From Thermoanaerobaculia bacterium (GTDB taxonomy: Bacteria; Acidobacteriota; Thermoanaerobaculia; UBA5066): 5,372 bases of DNA. A program made the translations under genes and the position numbers. How positions within the stretch are numbered: the stretch's first letter is position 1; every line of letters begins with the position of its first letter. A model generated the notes under the pieces. The model was not told the DNA's origin and ran no database searches. It saw only the letters and a list, made by a program, of their open reading frames with translations. The DNA is taken from assembly GCA_017999215.1 (NCBI GenBank), contig JAGOBQ010000317.1, positions 1 to 5,372 on the forward strand. Direction: 5' to 3'. Of the stretch, positions 5,030-5,372 are shown one piece after another.

Positions 5030-5372
5030 CTGCGATCCCGTTCGGGACTCCTTCCGCGCCGGACCTTTCTCGCCGTCCGCGCCTTCGTCTCTGTCGCCGG
5101 TCCCGTCCTCGTGCTCGGCGAGGCCGTGCGGTCACCCCTGGAGCGGATCCCCTGCGGTCGCCCGGTCCCGAGAGAGCAGCTCGGGGATCCGATCATCCAT
5201 CTCTCGACGATGGCGCGGAACTGGGCCCGATGGGACGCGGGCGACTTCGTCCGCCACGATGATCGTGTGCTCGCGCCGTGCCCCGACGTCGGGTCCCTCG
5301 GCGACCAGTTCCTGCTACCGGCCGGGGCGCTCCTCCTCCGGAGCCGCGGGCGGACGCCGCGGCTCCGGAGGA
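5030..5372 (+). CDS. Possible N-terminal part of a membrane protein (3' end outside window, start uncertain)
   Basis: One plus-strand frame is open from well before 5030 to the window end. Its translation looks protein-like: a basic start (LRSRSGLLPRR), a hydrophobic stretch TFLAVRAFVSVAGPVLVLG, then a mixed segment with GDPIIHLSTMARNWARW, DAGDFVRHDDRVLAPCPDVG and SLGDQFLLPAGALLL. The order (one membrane helix, then a loop with GDP and W/N/D residues, then a second hydrophobic segment) is reminiscent of N-termini of multi-pass glycosyltransferase- or YfhO-like membrane proteins, but I cannot claim homology. No ATG, GTG or TTG sits near the GGGAGG at 5018-5023; the codon at proper spacing is CTG 5030. 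In-frame alternatives are GTG 5111, GTG 5126 and ATG 5210. It is divergent from the Ntn-hydrolase gene. A spurious frame remains possible because two other plus-strand frames are also largely open here. Confidence 0.33.
   Translation, partial: MRSRSGLLPRRTFLAVRAFVSVAGPVLVLGEAVRSPLERIPCGRPVPREQLGDPIIHLSTMARNWARWDAGDFVRHDDRVLAPCPDVGSLGDQFLLPAGALLLRSRGRTPRLRR
5334..5372. repeat. Perfect 16-bp inverted repeat ending at the last base
   Basis: TCCTCCGGAGCCGCGG (5334-5349) is the exact reverse complement of CCGCGGCTCCGGAGGA (5357-5372), separated by the seven-base loop GCGGACG. The right arm ends at the final base of the window, so the repeat may continue beyond it. It overlaps the possible plus-strand coding frame. 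It could be a natural hairpin or the edge of a fold-back or assembly artefact. Confidence 0.9.

Noticed and set aside
3174..5135. A 653-residue open frame on the minus strand
   Set aside because: It overlaps the Ntn-hydrolase gene in another frame and is an Arg/Gly/Pro-rich shadow with no motif; the correct frame has the whole GGT signature.
4936..5196. Minus-strand frame in the right-hand intergenic region
   Set aside because: It is Ser/Arg/Gly-rich, overlaps the start of the Ntn-hydrolase gene, and has no hydrophobic core or motif; the plus-strand frame from about 5030 looks more protein-like.
4963..5262. Plus-strand ATG frame of 99 residues
   Set aside because: It is Arg/Pro/Ser-rich low-complexity translation, and it competes with the more plausible frame that has a hydrophobic segment.

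Overview
This is a very GC-rich bacterial window (about 70% G+C by eye). Codons end mostly in G or C, GTG is used as a start, and both a Sec signal peptide and a lipoprotein signal are present. These traits fit a high-GC, Gram-negative-type soil or sediment lineage such as Acidobacteriota or a related group. The phylum is inferred from gene style only. There is no phage, transposase, CRISPR, rRNA or tRNA signal.

Layout. Bases 1-1057 (+ strand) hold the 3' part of a class I SAM-dependent methyltransferase. It is followed after one base by a DUF985/Cupin_5 protein whose GTG start has a strong Shine-Dalgarno sequence, so the two are almost certainly co-transcribed. They converge on a minus-strand lipoprotein gene (1121-1669), with a GC-rich nested hairpin in the 63-bp gap. 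Upstream of the lipoprotein gene is about 280 bp of non-coding DNA. It holds a leader hairpin (1723-1756), a lower-GC patch (about 1815-1870), and a clear Rho-independent terminator (1888-1920) that ends the next minus-strand unit.

That unit is a two-gene operon read right to left: an exported gamma-glutamyltransferase-family Ntn hydrolase (3242-4939), then a class I PLP aminotransferase (1951-3177), 64 bp apart, then the terminator. A periplasmic enzyme acting on glutamyl-like amides and a cytosolic aminotransferase would suit scavenging of amino-acid derivatives. However, the Ntn hydrolase lacks the residues that canonical GGTs use to hold the gamma-glutamyl group, so its substrate is open.

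From 4940 to the end there is a divergent intergenic region and a plausible but uncertain start of a plus-strand membrane protein. The last 39 bases form a perfect 16-bp inverted repeat ending exactly at the final base, which may be natural or may mark an assembly break.

Overall the genes look like ordinary chromosomal housekeeping or accessory genes. I see no convincing new multi-gene system. The points most worth checking are the non-canonical Ntn hydrolase, the terminal inverted repeat and the unannotated right-hand reading frame.
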